From Brevundimonas sp. (GTDB lineage Bacteria > Pseudomonadota > Alphaproteobacteria > Caulobacterales > Caulobacteraceae), in contig NZ_JAUXQZ010000014.1 of the NCBI RefSeq assembly GCF_030682035.1, positions 62,001 to 126,000 on the forward strand: 64,000 bases of DNA. The letters are read 5' to 3'. A program made the translations under genes and the position numbers. The notes under the pieces are model-generated. The model made no database searches. It was given only the letters and a program-made list of their open reading frames with translations, and had not been told where the DNA came from. Below are positions 1-10,257 of this stretch, in pieces. Numbering within the stretch: position 1 is the first letter of the stretch; each line of letters begins with the position of its first letter.

Positions 1-984
1 GCGGGCGTTCAGGGCGAGATCGAAGCCGCGGTTCGCGCCGCCGTGCGCGACATCGGCTATGAGCAGTCGGGCTTCCACTGGGAAAAATTCGAATTCATCA
101 ATCGGCTGCACGGCCAGTCGGCGGACATCGCCGTCGGAGTCGACGCCGCCGGGAACAAGGACGAGGGCGCGGGCGATCAGGGCATAATGTTCGGTTACGC
201 CTCGAACGAGACGCCGGAGCTCATGCCGGCGACTCTTCAGTACAGCCACAACATCCTGAAACGCCTCGCCGAGGTTCGCCACGGCGGCGACAAGCGGCTC
301 GAGCCCGACGCCAAGAGTCAGGTCACGATCCAGTACGAGGACGGCGTCCCGGTGCGCGCCACCTCGATCGTGCTGTCGACCCAGCACGCCGCCGGCCTGT
401 CCTCCGCCGACGTCGCGGACATCGTCAAACCGCATATTCTGGCGGTGCTTCCCGAAGGCTTCACCGACGAGAACACCGTCTGGCACATCAACCCGACCGG
501 CATCTTCGAGATCGGCGGGCCGGACGGCGACGCCGGCGTGACCGGGCGCAAGATCATCGTCGACACCTACGGCGGCGCGGCCCCGCACGGCGGCGGCGCC
601 TTCTCGGGCAAGGACCCGACCAAGGTCGACCGTTCGGCCGCCTACGCCTGCCGCTACCTCGCCAAAAACGTCGTCGCCGCCGGCCTGGCCGACCGCTGCA
701 CCATCCAGATTTCCTACGCCATCGGCGTGGCCAAGCCGCAATCCATCCACGTTGACCTGCATGGCACGGGCAAGGGCGCGATCAACGAAGCGGTGCTGGA
801 GGCGAACATCCTGGGCCTGATCGGCGGGGCGACGCCGCGCGCGATCCGCGAGCATCTGGGCTTGAACAAGCCGATCTACGCCCGCACCTCAGCCTACGGC
901 CATTTCGGCCGCGCGCCGGACGCCGACGGCGGCTTCAGCTGGGAGAAGACCGATCTGGTCGACCAGCTGAAAGCCCTGGCCTAG
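1..984 (+). CDS. metK: S-adenosylmethionine synthase, 5'-truncated by the window edge
   Basis: Makes S-adenosylmethionine from methionine and ATP in the cytoplasm. The frame is open from base 1, so the N-terminus is missing; about 328 codons remain of a usual ~385-400. Visible family signatures are [12 protein letters not shown] (the ATP-binding motif, about 60 residues in) and the glycine-rich [19 protein letters not shown] with its catalytic Lys and Asp. The C-terminal GHFGRAP is also typical. The downstream neighbours, a small membrane protein on the other strand and then trmB, fit a Caulobacterales chromosome. The stop codon overlaps the end of the convergent small gene by a few bases. 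Confidence 0.97.
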   Translation, partial: AGVQGEIEAAVRAAVRDIGYEQSGFHWEKFEFINRLHGQSADIAVGVDAAGNKDEGAGDQGIMFGYASNETPELMPATLQYSHNILKRLAEVRHGGDKRLEPDAKSQVTIQYEDGVPVRATSIVLSTQHAAGLSSADVADIVKPHILAVLPEGFTDENTVWHINPTGIFEIGGPDGDAGVTGRKIIVDTYGGAAPHGGGAFSGKDPTKVDRSAAYACRYLAKNVVAAGLADRCTIQISYAIGVAKPQSIHVDLHGTGKGAINEAVLEANILGLIGGATPRAIREHLGLNKPIYARTSAYGHFGRAPDADGGFSWEKTDLVDQLKALA

Positions 985-1229
985 TCATCCAGTTCGGGCT
1001 CGCCGGTTTCGGGCGAGCCCTTCGGCGTTTCATCCTTGGCTTCCGCGACGTGGCGTTGCGGCGGGTCCAGAGCCGCGCCGAATCCGAACAGCATAGCCGC
1101 CATCATCTGCACGCCGCCGCCGCGACGCCTTGCGGCGGTCCGGCCGCCGGCGCCCGCCATGGCGACGGTGGCCCAGACGATCAGCCCGATCACAGCCAGA
1201 CCCAGGCCCCAGCCTATGATGTCCGCCAT
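981..1229 (-). CDS. Small single-span membrane protein, unknown function
   Basis: 82 residues, starting [19 protein letters not shown]. One hydrophobic N-terminal segment (about residues 4-25) is followed by a short Arg-rich stretch and a charged acidic C-terminus. The start at 1229 was chosen over an upstream in-frame ATG at 1256 because AAGGAG lies six to seven bases before it. It converges with metK and the two stop codons overlap. I recognise no family; it is most likely a lineage-specific inner-membrane protein. The reading frame, RBS and transmembrane segment support it being real, but nothing indicates a function. Confidence 0.6.
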   Translation of the reverse strand: MADIIGWGLGLAVIGLIVWATVAMAGAGGRTAARRRGGGVQMMAAMLFGFGAALDPPQRHVAEAKDETPKGSPETGEPELDD

Positions 1230-1318
1230 GCCCTGCTCCTTGCGCCTGCCAAACATGGGGAGTCGGTGCGCGCTGTGAAGGACTCGCGCTGGCGGCGCGA
1301 CCCCCTATAAGGCCGCCC

Positions 1319-2017
1319 ATGTCCCCTTCCGACGATCTCGCCCACCGCCCGCTCCGCTCCTTCGGCCGCATCAAGTCGCGCGCCATCAAGCCGCGTCAGG
1401 CGGCCCTGTTCGACACCCTGCTGCCCGGTATCGCCCTGCCCGATCCGAAGGCCGGGCCGATCAATCCTGCGGCCCTGATGCCCGGGGCGGCCGCGGTCTG
1501 GCTGGAGATCGGATTCGGCGGCGGCGAGCACCTGGCCGGACAGGCGGCGCGCCATCCCGATACGCTGATGATAGGCTGCGAGCCCTTCCTGAACGGCGTC
1601 GGTTCGGCCCTGCGCCACGTCGACGAGCGCGGGCTGACCAACGTCCGGATCCACGCCGACGACGCCCGCGACGTGATGACGGCCCTGCCCGACGCCTCGC
1701 TGGACCGGGTGATGATCCTGTTTCCCGACCCGTGGCACAAGGCGCGGCACAACAAGCGCCGGCTGGTGCAGGACGAGACGGCGGCAGAGATTGCGCGGCT
1801 GCTGAAGCCCGGCGGCAGGCTGCGCTTCGTCACCGACTGGAAGGACTATGCCGACTGGGCGCTGGAGCGGTTCGAGCGCACCCCCGGTCTGGTCTGGCAG
1901 GCCGAGACCGCTGACGACTGGCGCATTGCCCCGGCCGACCATGTGGTCACCCGCTACGAGGAGAAGAAGCTGGGCGACACCCCGCCGATCTTTCTGGATT
2001 TCGTGCGCGAAGCGTAG
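1319..2017 (+). CDS. trmB: tRNA (guanine-N7-)-methyltransferase
   Basis: Methylates G46 in the variable loop of tRNAs using SAM. The 232-residue protein carries the SAM-binding motif EIGFGGGEHLAGQA (about residues 62-75), the acidic GCEPF that ends the next strand, and the TrmB signature LFPDPWHKARHNKRRL (about residues 137-152). It has the normal length for bacterial TrmB. It lies near metK, which supplies its co-substrate, a sensible though not obligatory neighbourhood. It is followed after 31 bases by a DUF1993 gene in the same direction. Confidence 0.97.
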   Translation: MSPSDDLAHRPLRSFGRIKSRAIKPRQAALFDTLLPGIALPDPKAGPINPAALMPGAAAVWLEIGFGGGEHLAGQAARHPDTLMIGCEPFLNGVGSALRHVDERGLTNVRIHADDARDVMTALPDASLDRVMILFPDPWHKARHNKRRLVQDETAAEIARLLKPGGRLRFVTDWKDYADWALERFERTPGLVWQAETADDWRIAPADHVVTRYEEKKLGDTPPIFLDFVREA

Positions 2018-2048
2018 CAGAAGGTTCGTCTGCAAAAAGGACTGACCG

Positions 2049-2552
2049 ATGAGCCTCGCCCTCGACGCCCTCTCGACCTCCATGTTCCTGCGCGGACTGA
2101 ACGTCCTGTCCGGCCTGATCGACCGGGCCGTCGAGGCGGGTCTGGACGAGGCGGTCCTGATGGAGGCCCGGCTGGCGCCGGACATGCGCCCCTTCCCCGA
2201 CCAGATCCGCATGGCGGCCTTCTCGGCCCGCAGCTGCGTCGCGCGCCTGACCGACCAGCCGTGGCCGAAGACCGACGACGCCGAGACCAGCCTGGCCGAA
2301 CTCAAGGCGACCGTCGCCCTGTCGATCGCCTTCGTCGAGGGCGTGGAAGCCGCGGCCTTCGCCGATGGCGAGACCCGCCGGATCGAGCTGCGCTTCCCGG
2401 GTATAGAGCTGAATTTCGAGGGAGCCGGCTATCTGACCAGCTTCGCCCTGCCGAATTTCTATTTCCACCTGTCGATGGCCTACGCGATCCTGCGGCAGGC
2501 GGGCGTCCCCTTGGGCAAGCGCGACTTCCTCGGTCAGATCGAGCTGATCTGA
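2049..2552 (+). CDS. DUF1993 family protein
   Basis: 167 residues beginning MSLALDALSTSMFLRGLNVL and containing the helical pattern of the DUF1993 family, a DinB-like four-helix fold of unknown role, with the conserved NFYFHLSMAYAILRQAGVPLGKRDF near the C-terminus (residues ~137-161). No signal peptide or membrane segment is evident, so it is presumably cytoplasmic. It is co-directional with trmB at a 31-base distance and may be co-transcribed with it. Family assignment is by motif recall; no catalytic role can be inferred. Confidence 0.8.
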   Translation: MSLALDALSTSMFLRGLNVLSGLIDRAVEAGLDEAVLMEARLAPDMRPFPDQIRMAAFSARSCVARLTDQPWPKTDDAETSLAELKATVALSIAFVEGVEAAAFADGETRRIELRFPGIELNFEGAGYLTSFALPNFYFHLSMAYAILRQAGVPLGKRDFLGQIELI

Positions 2553-2664
2553 GACGGACCTCGGATCGTTCCGATCAGGATGTGACGACGGGGGCTGACA
2601 AAGCCTCCCGTCGGCGCTATACGGCCTCCCACATCGTTAGACCGGCGTCCAACGGCGCCGTTTG

Positions 2665-2697
2665 AGCGGCGGCCCTGGATGGCCCGCCGCTTTTTTA
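2665..2697 (+). terminator. Intrinsic terminator / possible attenuator in the rimP-nusA-infB leader
   Basis: A GC-rich hairpin (agcggcggcc, loop ctggat, ggcccgccgct, with one bulged base) is followed directly by six T residues. It sits 16 bases upstream of the TTG proposed as the rimP start. A second stem, gacggggg/cctcccgtc, lies further upstream around 2586-2612. It may simply end transcription of the upstream DUF1993 gene. Alternatively it acts as an attenuator of the nusA operon, whose E. coli counterpart has regulated termination in its leader. Confidence 0.75.
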
Positions 2698-2712
2698 TTG
2701 GACCGAGCCCCA

Positions 2713-3255
2713 TTGAAGGCCAAGACCGTTGAAGACCGCGCTCTGCTGGAGCTGATCGAACCCGTGGCCGAGAGCCTGGGCCTCGACATCGTGCGCGTGC
2801 GTCTGATGGGCGGCACCCTGCGCCGGCGGCTGCAGATCATGGCCGAACGGCCCAGCGATCACGACATCGCCGTCGAGGAATGCGCCCGACTGAGCCGCGC
2901 CGTGTCGGAAATCTTCGACGCCGCCGACCCGATCGCGGGCGAATACCTGCTGGAAGTGTCGTCGCCGGGCGTCGACCGCCCGCTGACCCGCCTGTCGGAC
3001 TTTGACCTGTTCGAGGGCTATCAGGCGCGGCTGGAAAGCGACCGCATGATCGAGGGCCGCAAGCGGTTCAAGGGCATGATCGCCGGGACCGACGGCGACA
3101 GTATCGCCATAGACCTGGAGGGCGAGGAGGACACCGCCCTGATCCCGTTTGACTGGTTGGTCGACGCCAAACTGGTGCTGACCGACGAACTGATGAAGGC
3201 GGGCGCCGAGAAGCGCGCCGCCCGTAACGACAACTCTGTTGAGACCGAGGACTAG
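2713..3255 (+). CDS. rimP: Ribosome maturation factor RimP
   Basis: Assists assembly of the 30S ribosomal subunit. The N-terminal domain ([23 protein letters not shown]) and the signature [15 protein letters not shown] are typical; the C-terminal Sm-like domain covers roughly the last 80 residues. I place the start at TTG 2713 ([15 protein letters not shown]), giving 180 residues. An in-frame upstream start at 2662 would place the terminator hairpin inside the coding sequence and adds residues without family similarity. It is first gene of the rimP-nusA-ylxR-infB operon; only three bases separate its stop from the nusA ATG. Confidence 0.93.
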   Translation: MKAKTVEDRALLELIEPVAESLGLDIVRVRLMGGTLRRRLQIMAERPSDHDIAVEECARLSRAVSEIFDAADPIAGEYLLEVSSPGVDRPLTRLSDFDLFEGYQARLESDRMIEGRKRFKGMIAGTDGDSIAIDLEGEEDTALIPFDWLVDAKLVLTDELMKAGAEKRAARNDNSVETED

Positions 3256-3258
3256 ACC

Positions 3259-5007
3259 ATGGCTGTAGCCGGCGTTTCCGCGAACCGTCTTGAACTGCTG
3301 CAGATCGCCGATGCGGTCGCGCGCGAAAAGAACATCGACAAGGAGGTCGTCGTCGAGGCGATCGAGGAGGCGATCCAGAAGGGCGCCAAGTCGCGCTACG
3401 GCGCCCACCACGACATCCGCGCCAAGATCGACATCAAGTCGGGCGAAATGGCCCTGACGCGTCACGTCACCATCGTCGCCGACGACTGGCAGCCGGAAGA
3501 CGAACTGGAAGAGTTCAATGACTCTGCCATGGTCCGCCTGACCGACGCCTCCAAGCGCGATCCGGAAGCCTTCGTCGGCAAGGAATACGTCGAGAACCTG
3601 CCGCCGTTCGAGTTCGGCCGGGTGCAGACCCAGATGGCCCGCCAGGTCGTCACCGGCAAGGTTCGCGACGCCGAGCGCGCCAACCAGTACGAAGAGTTCA
3701 AGGACCGCGTCGGCGAGATCGTCAACGGCACCGTCAAGCGCGTCGAATACGGCAATACCGTCGTCGACCTGGGCCGGGGCGAGGGCATCATGCGTCGCAA
3801 CGACTCCATCCCGCGCGAGGTGTTCAACATCGGCGACCGGATTCGCACCTACATCTATGACGTCCGCGCCGAGGCCAAGGGTCCGCAGGTCATGCTGTCG
3901 CGCTCGCATCCCGGCTTCATGGCCAAGCTGTTCGCCCAGGAAGTGCCGGAAGTTTACGACGGCGTGATCGAGATCCGCGCGGCCGCCCGCGACGCCGGCT
4001 CGCGCGCCAAGATGGCCGTGCTGTCCAACGACTCCTCCATCGATCCGGTCGGCGCCTGCGTCGGCATGCGCGGCTCGCGGGTTCAGGCGGTCGTCGCCGA
4101 ACTGCAGGGCGAGAAGATCGACATCATCCAGTGGAACAACGACGAGCCCACCTTCATCGTCAACGCCCTGGCCCCGGCCGAGGTCTCCAAGGTCGTGCTC
4201 GACGAAGAAGCCGACCGCGTTGAAGTCGTGGTGCCGGACGAGCAGTTGTCGCTGGCCATCGGCCGCCGCGGCCAGAACGTCCGCCTCGCCAGCCAGCTGA
4301 CCGGCTGGCAGATCGACATCATCACCGAAAGCCAGGATTCCGAGCGCCGCCAGCGCGAGTTCTCGGAACGCACCACCCTGTTCCAGGAAGCCCTGGACGT
4401 CGACGAAGTCATCGCCCAGCTGCTGGTCACCGAAGGCTTCGCCACGGTGGAAGACCTGGCCTTCGTCGAACCCTATGAAATCTCCGACATCGAAGGCTTC
4501 GACGAGGACACCGCCGAGGAACTGCAGGCCCGCGCCCGCGACTTCCTCGACCGTCAGGCCGCCATCCTCGATGCGAAACGCGTCGAACTGGGTGTGCTGG
4601 ACGAGGTGATGGCCGTACCGGGCGTCACCGGGGCCATCGCCGTCGCCCTGGGCGAGGGCGGCGTGAAGACGGTCGAGGATCTGGCTGATCTGGCGACCGA
4701 CGAAATCCGCGGCGGCTATGAGGTCAGGAACGGCGAACGGACCAAGGTTCCGGGCGTTCTGGAGAGCTTCAACCTGGCCCAGGAAGAGGCCGAAATGCTG
4801 ATCCTGCAGGCCCGGGTCGCCGCGGGCTGGATCGACGCCTCGGAACTGCCGCAACCGCCGGAGCCGGAATACGAGGAAGAACTGGCCGAGGGCGAATACG
4901 ACGCCGACGCCGTCTTCGCCGACGCGCCGGAAGGCGATGAGGGCGTGGCCGCCGACGACGACGCGGAGGTTCTCGCCGAGGACCCCGAACAAACCTCCGA
5001 CGCGTGA
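3259..5007 (+). CDS. nusA: Transcription termination/antitermination factor NusA
   Basis: Binds RNA polymerase and modulates pausing, termination and antitermination. In the 582 residues the order is: N-terminal RNAP-binding domain, S1 domain (about 135-200, [21 protein letters not shown]), two KH domains ([18 protein letters not shown] and then [19 protein letters not shown]), and an extended C-terminus with helix-hairpin-helix-like acidic repeats ([13 protein letters not shown], then [16 protein letters not shown]). The last ~40 residues are strongly acidic. It is second in the operon after rimP and is followed by ylxR after 18 bases, the usual bacterial arrangement. Confidence 0.97.
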   Translation: MAVAGVSANRLELLQIADAVAREKNIDKEVVVEAIEEAIQKGAKSRYGAHHDIRAKIDIKSGEMALTRHVTIVADDWQPEDELEEFNDSAMVRLTDASKRDPEAFVGKEYVENLPPFEFGRVQTQMARQVVTGKVRDAERANQYEEFKDRVGEIVNGTVKRVEYGNTVVDLGRGEGIMRRNDSIPREVFNIGDRIRTYIYDVRAEAKGPQVMLSRSHPGFMAKLFAQEVPEVYDGVIEIRAAARDAGSRAKMAVLSNDSSIDPVGACVGMRGSRVQAVVAELQGEKIDIIQWNNDEPTFIVNALAPAEVSKVVLDEEADRVEVVVPDEQLSLAIGRRGQNVRLASQLTGWQIDIITESQDSERRQREFSERTTLFQEALDVDEVIAQLLVTEGFATVEDLAFVEPYEISDIEGFDEDTAEELQARARDFLDRQAAILDAKRVELGVLDEVMAVPGVTGAIAVALGEGGVKTVEDLADLATDEIRGGYEVRNGERTKVPGVLESFNLAQEEAEMLILQARVAAGWIDASELPQPPEPEYEEELAEGEYDADAVFADAPEGDEGVAADDDAEVLAEDPEQTSDA

Positions 5008-5025
5008 TGGAAAGCCGGATCGTTC

Positions 5026-5694
5026 ATGAGTCTGCGCGAAGCGACGATCGATAGAGAGCGACGCGACCTGGTCACCCACCAGGTCATGGACGAATCTCGC
5101 CTGATCCGCTTCGTCGCCGCTCCGGACGGTTCGGTCGCCCCCGACCTGGCGCGCAAGCTGCCGGGCCGCGGCCTGTGGGTCGCCGCCGACCGCGCCTCCA
5201 TCGAGGCGGCGGTGAAGAAGAACCTGTTCTCGCGCGCGGCCAAGGCGCCGATGAAGCCGGCCACCGACCTGGCTGACACGGTCGAAAGCCTGCTGTTCCG
5301 ACGCTGTCTGGACCAGCTGGGGCTTGCCCGGCGCGAGGGCGTGCTCATCTCCGGCTTCGAAAAATCCCTCGCCAATGTGCGTTCGGGCAAGACCGCCTGG
5401 ATCATCGAGGCGGCGGACGGGTCCGCGGACGGCCGCGGCAAGCTGCTTTCGCTGGCGAAACACATGACGCCGCGCCCGAAAGTCTGCGGCGTCTTCACCG
5501 CGGACGATTTGAGTTTGGCCCTTGGGCTGGAAAATGCGATACACGCCGTCCTGCTTGAGGGCGGGCGGGCCGATCGCTGGACCATAGAGGTCGAACGACT
5601 GGCGGGATTTCGACCGCTTCTGCCCCCGGAGTGGGGCGTTGAGCCGGCTGAGATGCCGAACAAGGTTTTGGACGGGCGGGGTTCTGCTCCCTGA
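5026..5694 (+). CDS. YlxR (DUF448) fused to an L7Ae-like RNA-binding domain
   Basis: 222 residues between nusA and infB, the standard position of ylxR. The N-terminal ~90 residues are DUF448 (DESRLIRFVAAPDGSVAPDLARKLPGRGLWV). The remainder (from about DTVESLLFRRCLDQLGLARREG) looks like an L7Ae/L30e-type fold, a fusion common in Alphaproteobacteria. The usual Cys in the first DUF448 motif is replaced here (ERRDLVTHQ). It is presumably an RNA- or nucleoid-associated regulator, but the biochemical role is not settled. The assignment rests on position plus the GRGLWV signature. Confidence 0.88.
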   Translation: MSLREATIDRERRDLVTHQVMDESRLIRFVAAPDGSVAPDLARKLPGRGLWVAADRASIEAAVKKNLFSRAAKAPMKPATDLADTVESLLFRRCLDQLGLARREGVLISGFEKSLANVRSGKTAWIIEAADGSADGRGKLLSLAKHMTPRPKVCGVFTADDLSLALGLENAIHAVLLEGGRADRWTIEVERLAGFRPLLPPEWGVEPAEMPNKVLDGRGSAP

Positions 5695-5776
5695 TTTGGG
5701 GGCAGGGCGACGCGCGGCTTTTTGTGTTTGAACGAGACGACGGCGGATCACCCGCTGTCCCCAGTAAAGCGACCGG

Positions 5777-8700
5777 ATGACTGACGAGAGCGACAAGACC
5801 AACGACGGCGCAACGCAGGCGCCCACCGGAACCCCGTCCACGACGGGTCCGCGGGCGCCGCTGAGCCTGAAGCCCCGGCAGGCGGGGTCAGTTTCGACCG
5901 GCACCGTTCGCCAGAGCTTCAGCCACGGCCGCACCAAGACCGTGGTGGTCGAGACCAAGCGCCGCGCCGGCGCCGTGCCGGGCCATCAACGCCCGCAGGG
6001 CTTCGACGTCGCCGCACGTCCCCGCACCGATGCGCCCGCGCCCCAGGCGCCGCGTTCGGCCGCGCCGGCCGGCCCCGCCGGCGGCCGCCTGTCGAACGAG
6101 GAACAGGAAGCCCGCCGCCGCGCCATCGAAACGGCTACCCAGGCCCAGGCCCAGCGCGCCGAGACCGCCGCCGCCGAACAGGCGCGCCGCGACCAGGCCG
6201 CGCATGAACAGGCCGCCGCCACCGCCGAGGCAGCCAACGCCGCCCAGGCTGAGGCCGCCGCCGCCCGCGCCGCCGCCGAGGCCGCCCGCGCCGAGGCCGC
6301 CAAACTGACCGCCGCCGCGCCCGCTCCCGCCCCGACCAGGCGCGCACCCGCAGCCGCTGCGCCGACGCCTGCTCCGGTGGCGCCGGTCGCCCCGGCTCCG
6401 GCTCCGGTCGAGGCCGTCGCTCCGATCCCCGCGCCCGCCGCCCAGACTCCAGTTCCAGCCCGTCCGGCCCCGCCGGCCCGTCCGGTGGTCAATTTCGGTC
6501 AACGCGTACCCAAGGCCCCCAGCCCCTCTCGCGCGCCCGCCGGGCCCGCCTTCGGCGGCCGCTCGGCCCGCGAAGAAGCCATGGGCGGCGGCGAACGCGC
6601 CTATTCCGACCGCCCCGCGCCGGCCCGTCCGTCAGGCGCCGCCGGCCGGCCGGCCGAGCCGGTCCGCTATTCGGCCCTGACCCCGCGCCCCGCACCGGGC
6701 GCCGCCCGTCCGGGTCCGCGCACCGGCCCCGGCGGCCGTCCGACCCCGAACGCGCCCCCGGCCCAGGCCGAGGTCGCCCGTCCCAGCCGTGCACCCGGCG
6801 GCGGTTTCGCCCGCCCGCTGAAGCCCGAGGACGATCGCGACAAGCGCTTCTCGGACGCAGGCAAGGCTGTCAGCCGCACCCGCGGCGAACCCAAGCGCCG
6901 CGAAGGCCGCCTGACAATTCAGTCCGTCGCCGGTGATGGCGACACCGCCGAGCGGATGCGCTCGCTGGCTTCGGTCCGCCGGGCCCGTGAACGCGAGAAG
7001 GAAAAGCGCAAGGGCGGCTCCACCGATGCGCCGAACCGTCCGCGCGAAGTCATCATTCCGGACGTCATCACCGTGCAGGAGCTGTCCAACCGGATGGCCG
7101 TGCGTGGCGTCGACATCATCAAATTCCTGATGAAGCAGGGCCTGATGATGAAGATCAACGACGTCATCGACACCGATACGGCCGAGCTGGTCGCCGACGA
7201 ATTCGGCATGGCCGTGCGGCGCGTCTCGGAGTCCGACATCGAAACGGGCTTCCTGTCCGACGCGATCGACGACGAGGCGGTTACGCCACGCGCGCCGGTC
7301 GTGGCCATCATGGGCCACGTCGACCACGGCAAGACGTCTCTGCTCGACGCGCTTCGGACCACGGACGTTGCCGCGGGCGAGGCCGGCGGCATCACCCAGC
7401 ACATCGGCGCCTATCAGGTGAAGATGGCCGACGGTCTGGCCGTGACCTTCCTCGACACGCCCGGCCATGCGGCCTTCAGCGCCATGCGGACGCGCGGCGC
7501 CAATGTCACCGACATTGTCATCCTGGTGGTGGCGGCGGACGACGGCGTCATGCCCCAGACGATCGAAAGCATCCAGCACGCCAAGGCGGCCGGGGCCCCG
7601 ATCATCGTGGCGGTCAACAAGATCGACAAGCCGGACGCCGATCCGCAGAAGGTCGTCAACGAGCTGCTGCAGTACGAGATCATCGGCGAGGCCCTGGGTG
7701 GCGACACCCAGATCGTCGAGGTGTCGGCCAAGGCGCGCACCAATCTGGACGGCCTGCTTGAGGCCATCCTGCTACAGGCCGAGGTCATGGACCTGAAGGC
7801 CGATCCCGAACGCTCGGCGGAAGGCGTGGTCATCGAGGCCAAGCTGGACAAGGGCCGCGGCCCGGTCGCGACGGTTCTGGTCAAGCGCGGCACCCTGAAG
7901 CGGGGCGACATCGTCGTGGCCGGCTCGGCGTGGGGCAAGGTCCGCGCCCTGCTGAACGAGCGCAACGAACAACTGACCGAGGCCGGTCCGTCGGTTCCGG
8001 TCGAGATCCTCGGCCTGAACGAGGCCCCCAGCCCCGGCGAACCCCTCGCCGTGGTGGAATCCGAGGCTCGCGCCCGCGAGTTGACCGAATATCGTGATCG
8101 CATCAAGCGCGAGAAGGCCACGGGCGGCATCAACCAGGTCTCGCTGGTCGACATGATGTCCAAGCTGCAGTCCAAGAAGGTCTCGGAACTGCCGGTCATC
8201 ATCAAGGCCGACGTGCAGGGGTCGGCCGAGGCCATCGTCGGCTCGCTCGACAAGATGGGCAATGATGAGGTCCGCGCGCGCACCGTCATGTCCGGCGCCG
8301 GCGGCATCACCGAAAGCGACGTCCAGCTGGCCAAGTCGGCCGGCGCCCCGATCCTCGGCTTCAACGTCCGCGCCTCGAAACAGGCCCGCGACATGGCCGA
8401 GCGCGAGGGTGTCGAGATTCGGTACTACGCGATCATCTACGACCTGCTCGATGACATTAAGGGCGTGCTCTCGGGCATGCTGGCTCCGCTTCAGCGGGAA
8501 ACCTTCCTGGGCAATGCGGCGGTGCTGCAGGTGTTCGACATCTCCAAGACCGGCAAGATCGCCGGTTGCCGGGTGTCCGAAGGCGTGGTCCGCAAGGGCG
8601 CCAAGGTCCGGATCATCCGCGACGATGTCGTGGTTCTGGAACTGGGCACGCTCACCACGCTCAAACGCTTCAAGGACGAGGTCAACGAGGTCCCGTCGGG

Positions 8701-8800
8701 CCAGGAATGCGGCATGCATTTCCAGGGCTTCCAGGACATCAAGGCCGGCGACTACATCGAGTGCTTCACCGTCGAAGAGATCAAGCGCACGCTGGACTAG
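5777..8800 (+). CDS. infB: Translation initiation factor IF-2
   Basis: GTPase that delivers initiator fMet-tRNA to the 30S subunit. At 1007 residues it has the long Ala/Pro/Arg-rich, low-complexity N-terminal region (about residues 15-370) typical of alphaproteobacterial IF-2. This is followed by the IF2_N motif ([22 protein letters not shown]). The G domain then shows [14 protein letters not shown] (G1), DTPGHAAF (G3) and NKIDKPDAD (G4), and domains II-IV follow. The ATG overlaps a short 82-base spacer after ylxR. The extreme Ala/Pro N-terminus explains many spurious open frames on the opposite strand here. Confidence 0.98.
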   Translation: MTDESDKTNDGATQAPTGTPSTTGPRAPLSLKPRQAGSVSTGTVRQSFSHGRTKTVVVETKRRAGAVPGHQRPQGFDVAARPRTDAPAPQAPRSAAPAGPAGGRLSNEEQEARRRAIETATQAQAQRAETAAAEQARRDQAAHEQAAATAEAANAAQAEAAAARAAAEAARAEAAKLTAAAPAPAPTRRAPAAAAPTPAPVAPVAPAPAPVEAVAPIPAPAAQTPVPARPAPPARPVVNFGQRVPKAPSPSRAPAGPAFGGRSAREEAMGGGERAYSDRPAPARPSGAAGRPAEPVRYSALTPRPAPGAARPGPRTGPGGRPTPNAPPAQAEVARPSRAPGGGFARPLKPEDDRDKRFSDAGKAVSRTRGEPKRREGRLTIQSVAGDGDTAERMRSLASVRRAREREKEKRKGGSTDAPNRPREVIIPDVITVQELSNRMAVRGVDIIKFLMKQGLMMKINDVIDTDTAELVADEFGMAVRRVSESDIETGFLSDAIDDEAVTPRAPVVAIMGHVDHGKTSLLDALRTTDVAAGEAGGITQHIGAYQVKMADGLAVTFLDTPGHAAFSAMRTRGANVTDIVILVVAADDGVMPQTIESIQHAKAAGAPIIVAVNKIDKPDADPQKVVNELLQYEIIGEALGGDTQIVEVSAKARTNLDGLLEAILLQAEVMDLKADPERSAEGVVIEAKLDKGRGPVATVLVKRGTLKRGDIVVAGSAWGKVRALLNERNEQLTEAGPSVPVEILGLNEAPSPGEPLAVVESEARARELTEYRDRIKREKATGGINQVSLVDMMSKLQSKKVSELPVIIKADVQGSAEAIVGSLDKMGNDEVRARTVMSGAGGITESDVQLAKSAGAPILGFNVRASKQARDMAEREGVEIRYYAIIYDLLDDIKGVLSGMLAPLQRETFLGNAAVLQVFDISKTGKIAGCRVSEGVVRKGAKVRIIRDDVVVLELGTLTTLKRFKDEVNEVPSGQECGMHFQGFQDIKAGDYIECFTVEEIKRTLD

Positions 8801-8811
8801 GGCGACTGATT

Positions 8812-8960
8812 CTCCCTCCCCCGAAGTGGGGAGGGATGTCGGCGCACAGCGTCGACAGGGTGGGGAATTGCGAAGCCGGGCGGCACCGGTTCGGGACTGG
8901 CGTACCCCACCCCGGCTCGACTTCGCCTCGCCGTCCCTCCCCACGAAGGGGAGGGAGACG
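8812..8960. repeat. Paired palindromic intergenic repeat (BIME/REP-like), copy 1
   Basis: Both ends carry short palindromes of the ccctcccc...ggggaggg type, at ~8814-8834 and ~8934-8957. The interior is an imperfect inverted arrangement: agggtgggg reads one way near 8859 and the complementary ccccacccc lies near 8904. The same architecture recurs at 11,511-11,671 and 19,008-19,134. It fills the gap between infB and the next gene; there is no T-tract, so it is not a clear terminator. Confidence 0.7.
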
Positions 8961-9002
8961 CTCCGCCGCCGTTTCGCCTTATCCGTCGAGGATCAACGCA
9001 TC

Positions 9003-9515
9003 ATGCGTCCTTTCCTGATCTCCCTGCTCGCCTTCTCCGCCGTCGCCGGATCAGCCGCCGCCGAGACGCGCTATCTGGCCTATGACGCCTCGGACCGGGT
9101 CACCCAGGCCCTGACGCGCGGCATCACGCTGGAGGCCGACCGCGGCCTGTTCGGCGCCATCAGCGTGCGGCGCATTATCTCGACCTCCAACCGGGGCTCG
9201 GCCGATATCCGGCGCGGCGGTCCCGACGCTGTGCGGCAGGCCCTGCCCGCCGGTTCGCGCGAAACCTCTGTCTATACGATCACGCCGGAAGGCGGCGGCC
9301 GGGGTCTGAGCCGGGCCCTGTGCCCCGGCGCGGAAGAGGCCTGGATGGTGCTGGGCCGGGTCCGGCTGGGCCGGCCTATGACCGTGCATGCGGTCGGGCG
9401 CTGGGCGGACGGCGGCTACCGCCACTGTGTCCAGCTGTCCTACAACTGGCGCGGCGAATGGGCCATGCCGCCCGCGAGCGGTCCCGGCGATGACGCCCGC
9501 CTTCCCACTCCCTGA
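9003..9515 (+). CDS. Secreted protein of unknown function
   Basis: 170 residues starting MRPFLISLLAFSAVAGSAAAET, a clear Sec signal peptide with a likely cleavage after AAA (about residue 20). The mature part is mostly beta-prone, with two cysteines (in ALCPGAEEAW and RHCVQLSYNW) that could form a disulfide in the periplasm. I recognise no domain. The start was chosen at the ATG opening the signal peptide; the frame stays open far upstream but only as a shadow of infB. It is the first of three small co-directional unknown genes before rbfA. Confidence 0.75.
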   Translation: MRPFLISLLAFSAVAGSAAAETRYLAYDASDRVTQALTRGITLEADRGLFGAISVRRIISTSNRGSADIRRGGPDAVRQALPAGSRETSVYTITPEGGGRGLSRALCPGAEEAWMVLGRVRLGRPMTVHAVGRWADGGYRHCVQLSYNWRGEWAMPPASGPGDDARLPTP

Positions 9516-9573
9516 CGCACCTGTGGCGCGATAGTCATTCCCGCCGTCACACACCCCCGCTAGGGTTGCGGCT

Positions 9574-10257
9574 ATGACGGCCGCCGAAATTCGCAGCACC
9601 GCCCCGCGACAGACGGGCATGAAAGGCCTCGCCGGCGCGCTGGCCTTCCTGTGCCTGGTGCTGTTCCTGCTGGCTATCGAACAGAAACAGGCCGTGGCCG
9701 CCTGGCAGGCGATCCGCGACGACGCGGCGCCCGCCGCCGTGCGGGTGGCGGGCTGGGCGGGACGACTGCCCTCTGGCGAGGCGGACGGCCTGACCGGGCT
9801 AAGGGCCGTCCTCGCCGACGACGGGAACCCGATGGTCGCCGCATCGACCGACGCGGTGCTGGCCGGCGAATTCGGACCGGCTGACGACGCCGCGCGCGCG
9901 GCCTTGGGCGGCGCCGCTTTCGCCGGCGCCATGGTGCGGTTCGATACGGGCGAAAGCTTCCGGACCACCCCATTGCGGATCGCCGCCGGACGCGAGCATT
10001 TCGTCTTCGGCCAGACGTTCGCCGACCGACTGGAGGCGCCCGCCGACGCCCAGATCGAACTGCGCCGCGTCATCTCCGTTACTCGCGGCGACCCCGCCAA
10101 GTCCTCGGCCCTGTGCGGCGGCGAGACGCCGGGCCTGATCGCCCTGCTGCATCGCCGTGACCGTGTCGACCTGATGCTGTTCCGCGCCGCGGCCCGGCCG
10201 GGACCGGATGCGCCGGTCGCGGCCCTGTGCGGCGCATGGCGGCTCAAGGCTCGATGA
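9574..10257 (+). CDS. Membrane-anchored protein of unknown function
   Basis: 227 residues with one N-terminal membrane segment (GLAGALAFLCLVLFLLAIEQ, about residues 18-37) and a probable periplasmic remainder. The middle part is Ala/Gly-rich; the C-terminal half contains two Cys residues (SALCGGETPG, ALCGAWRLKAR). No family is recognised. Its TGA stop overlaps the ATG of the next gene (ATGA), so the two are probably translationally coupled and functionally linked. Confidence 0.7.
   Translation: MTAAEIRSTAPRQTGMKGLAGALAFLCLVLFLLAIEQKQAVAAWQAIRDDAAPAAVRVAGWAGRLPSGEADGLTGLRAVLADDGNPMVAASTDAVLAGEFGPADDAARAALGGAAFAGAMVRFDTGESFRTTPLRIAAGREHFVFGQTFADRLEAPADAQIELRRVISVTRGDPAKSSALCGGETPGLIALLHRRDRVDLMLFRAAARPGPDAPVAALCGAWRLKAR

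Noticed and set aside
2695..5958. Very long antisense open frame over rimP-nusA-ylxR
   Set aside because: It mirrors strongly supported genes on the other strand in a GC-rich genome; its translation is low-complexity and has no start signal or family likeness.
8812..8960. Terminator for infB
   Set aside because: The palindromes lack a T-tract and recur elsewhere as paired repeats, so they are annotated as repeats only.
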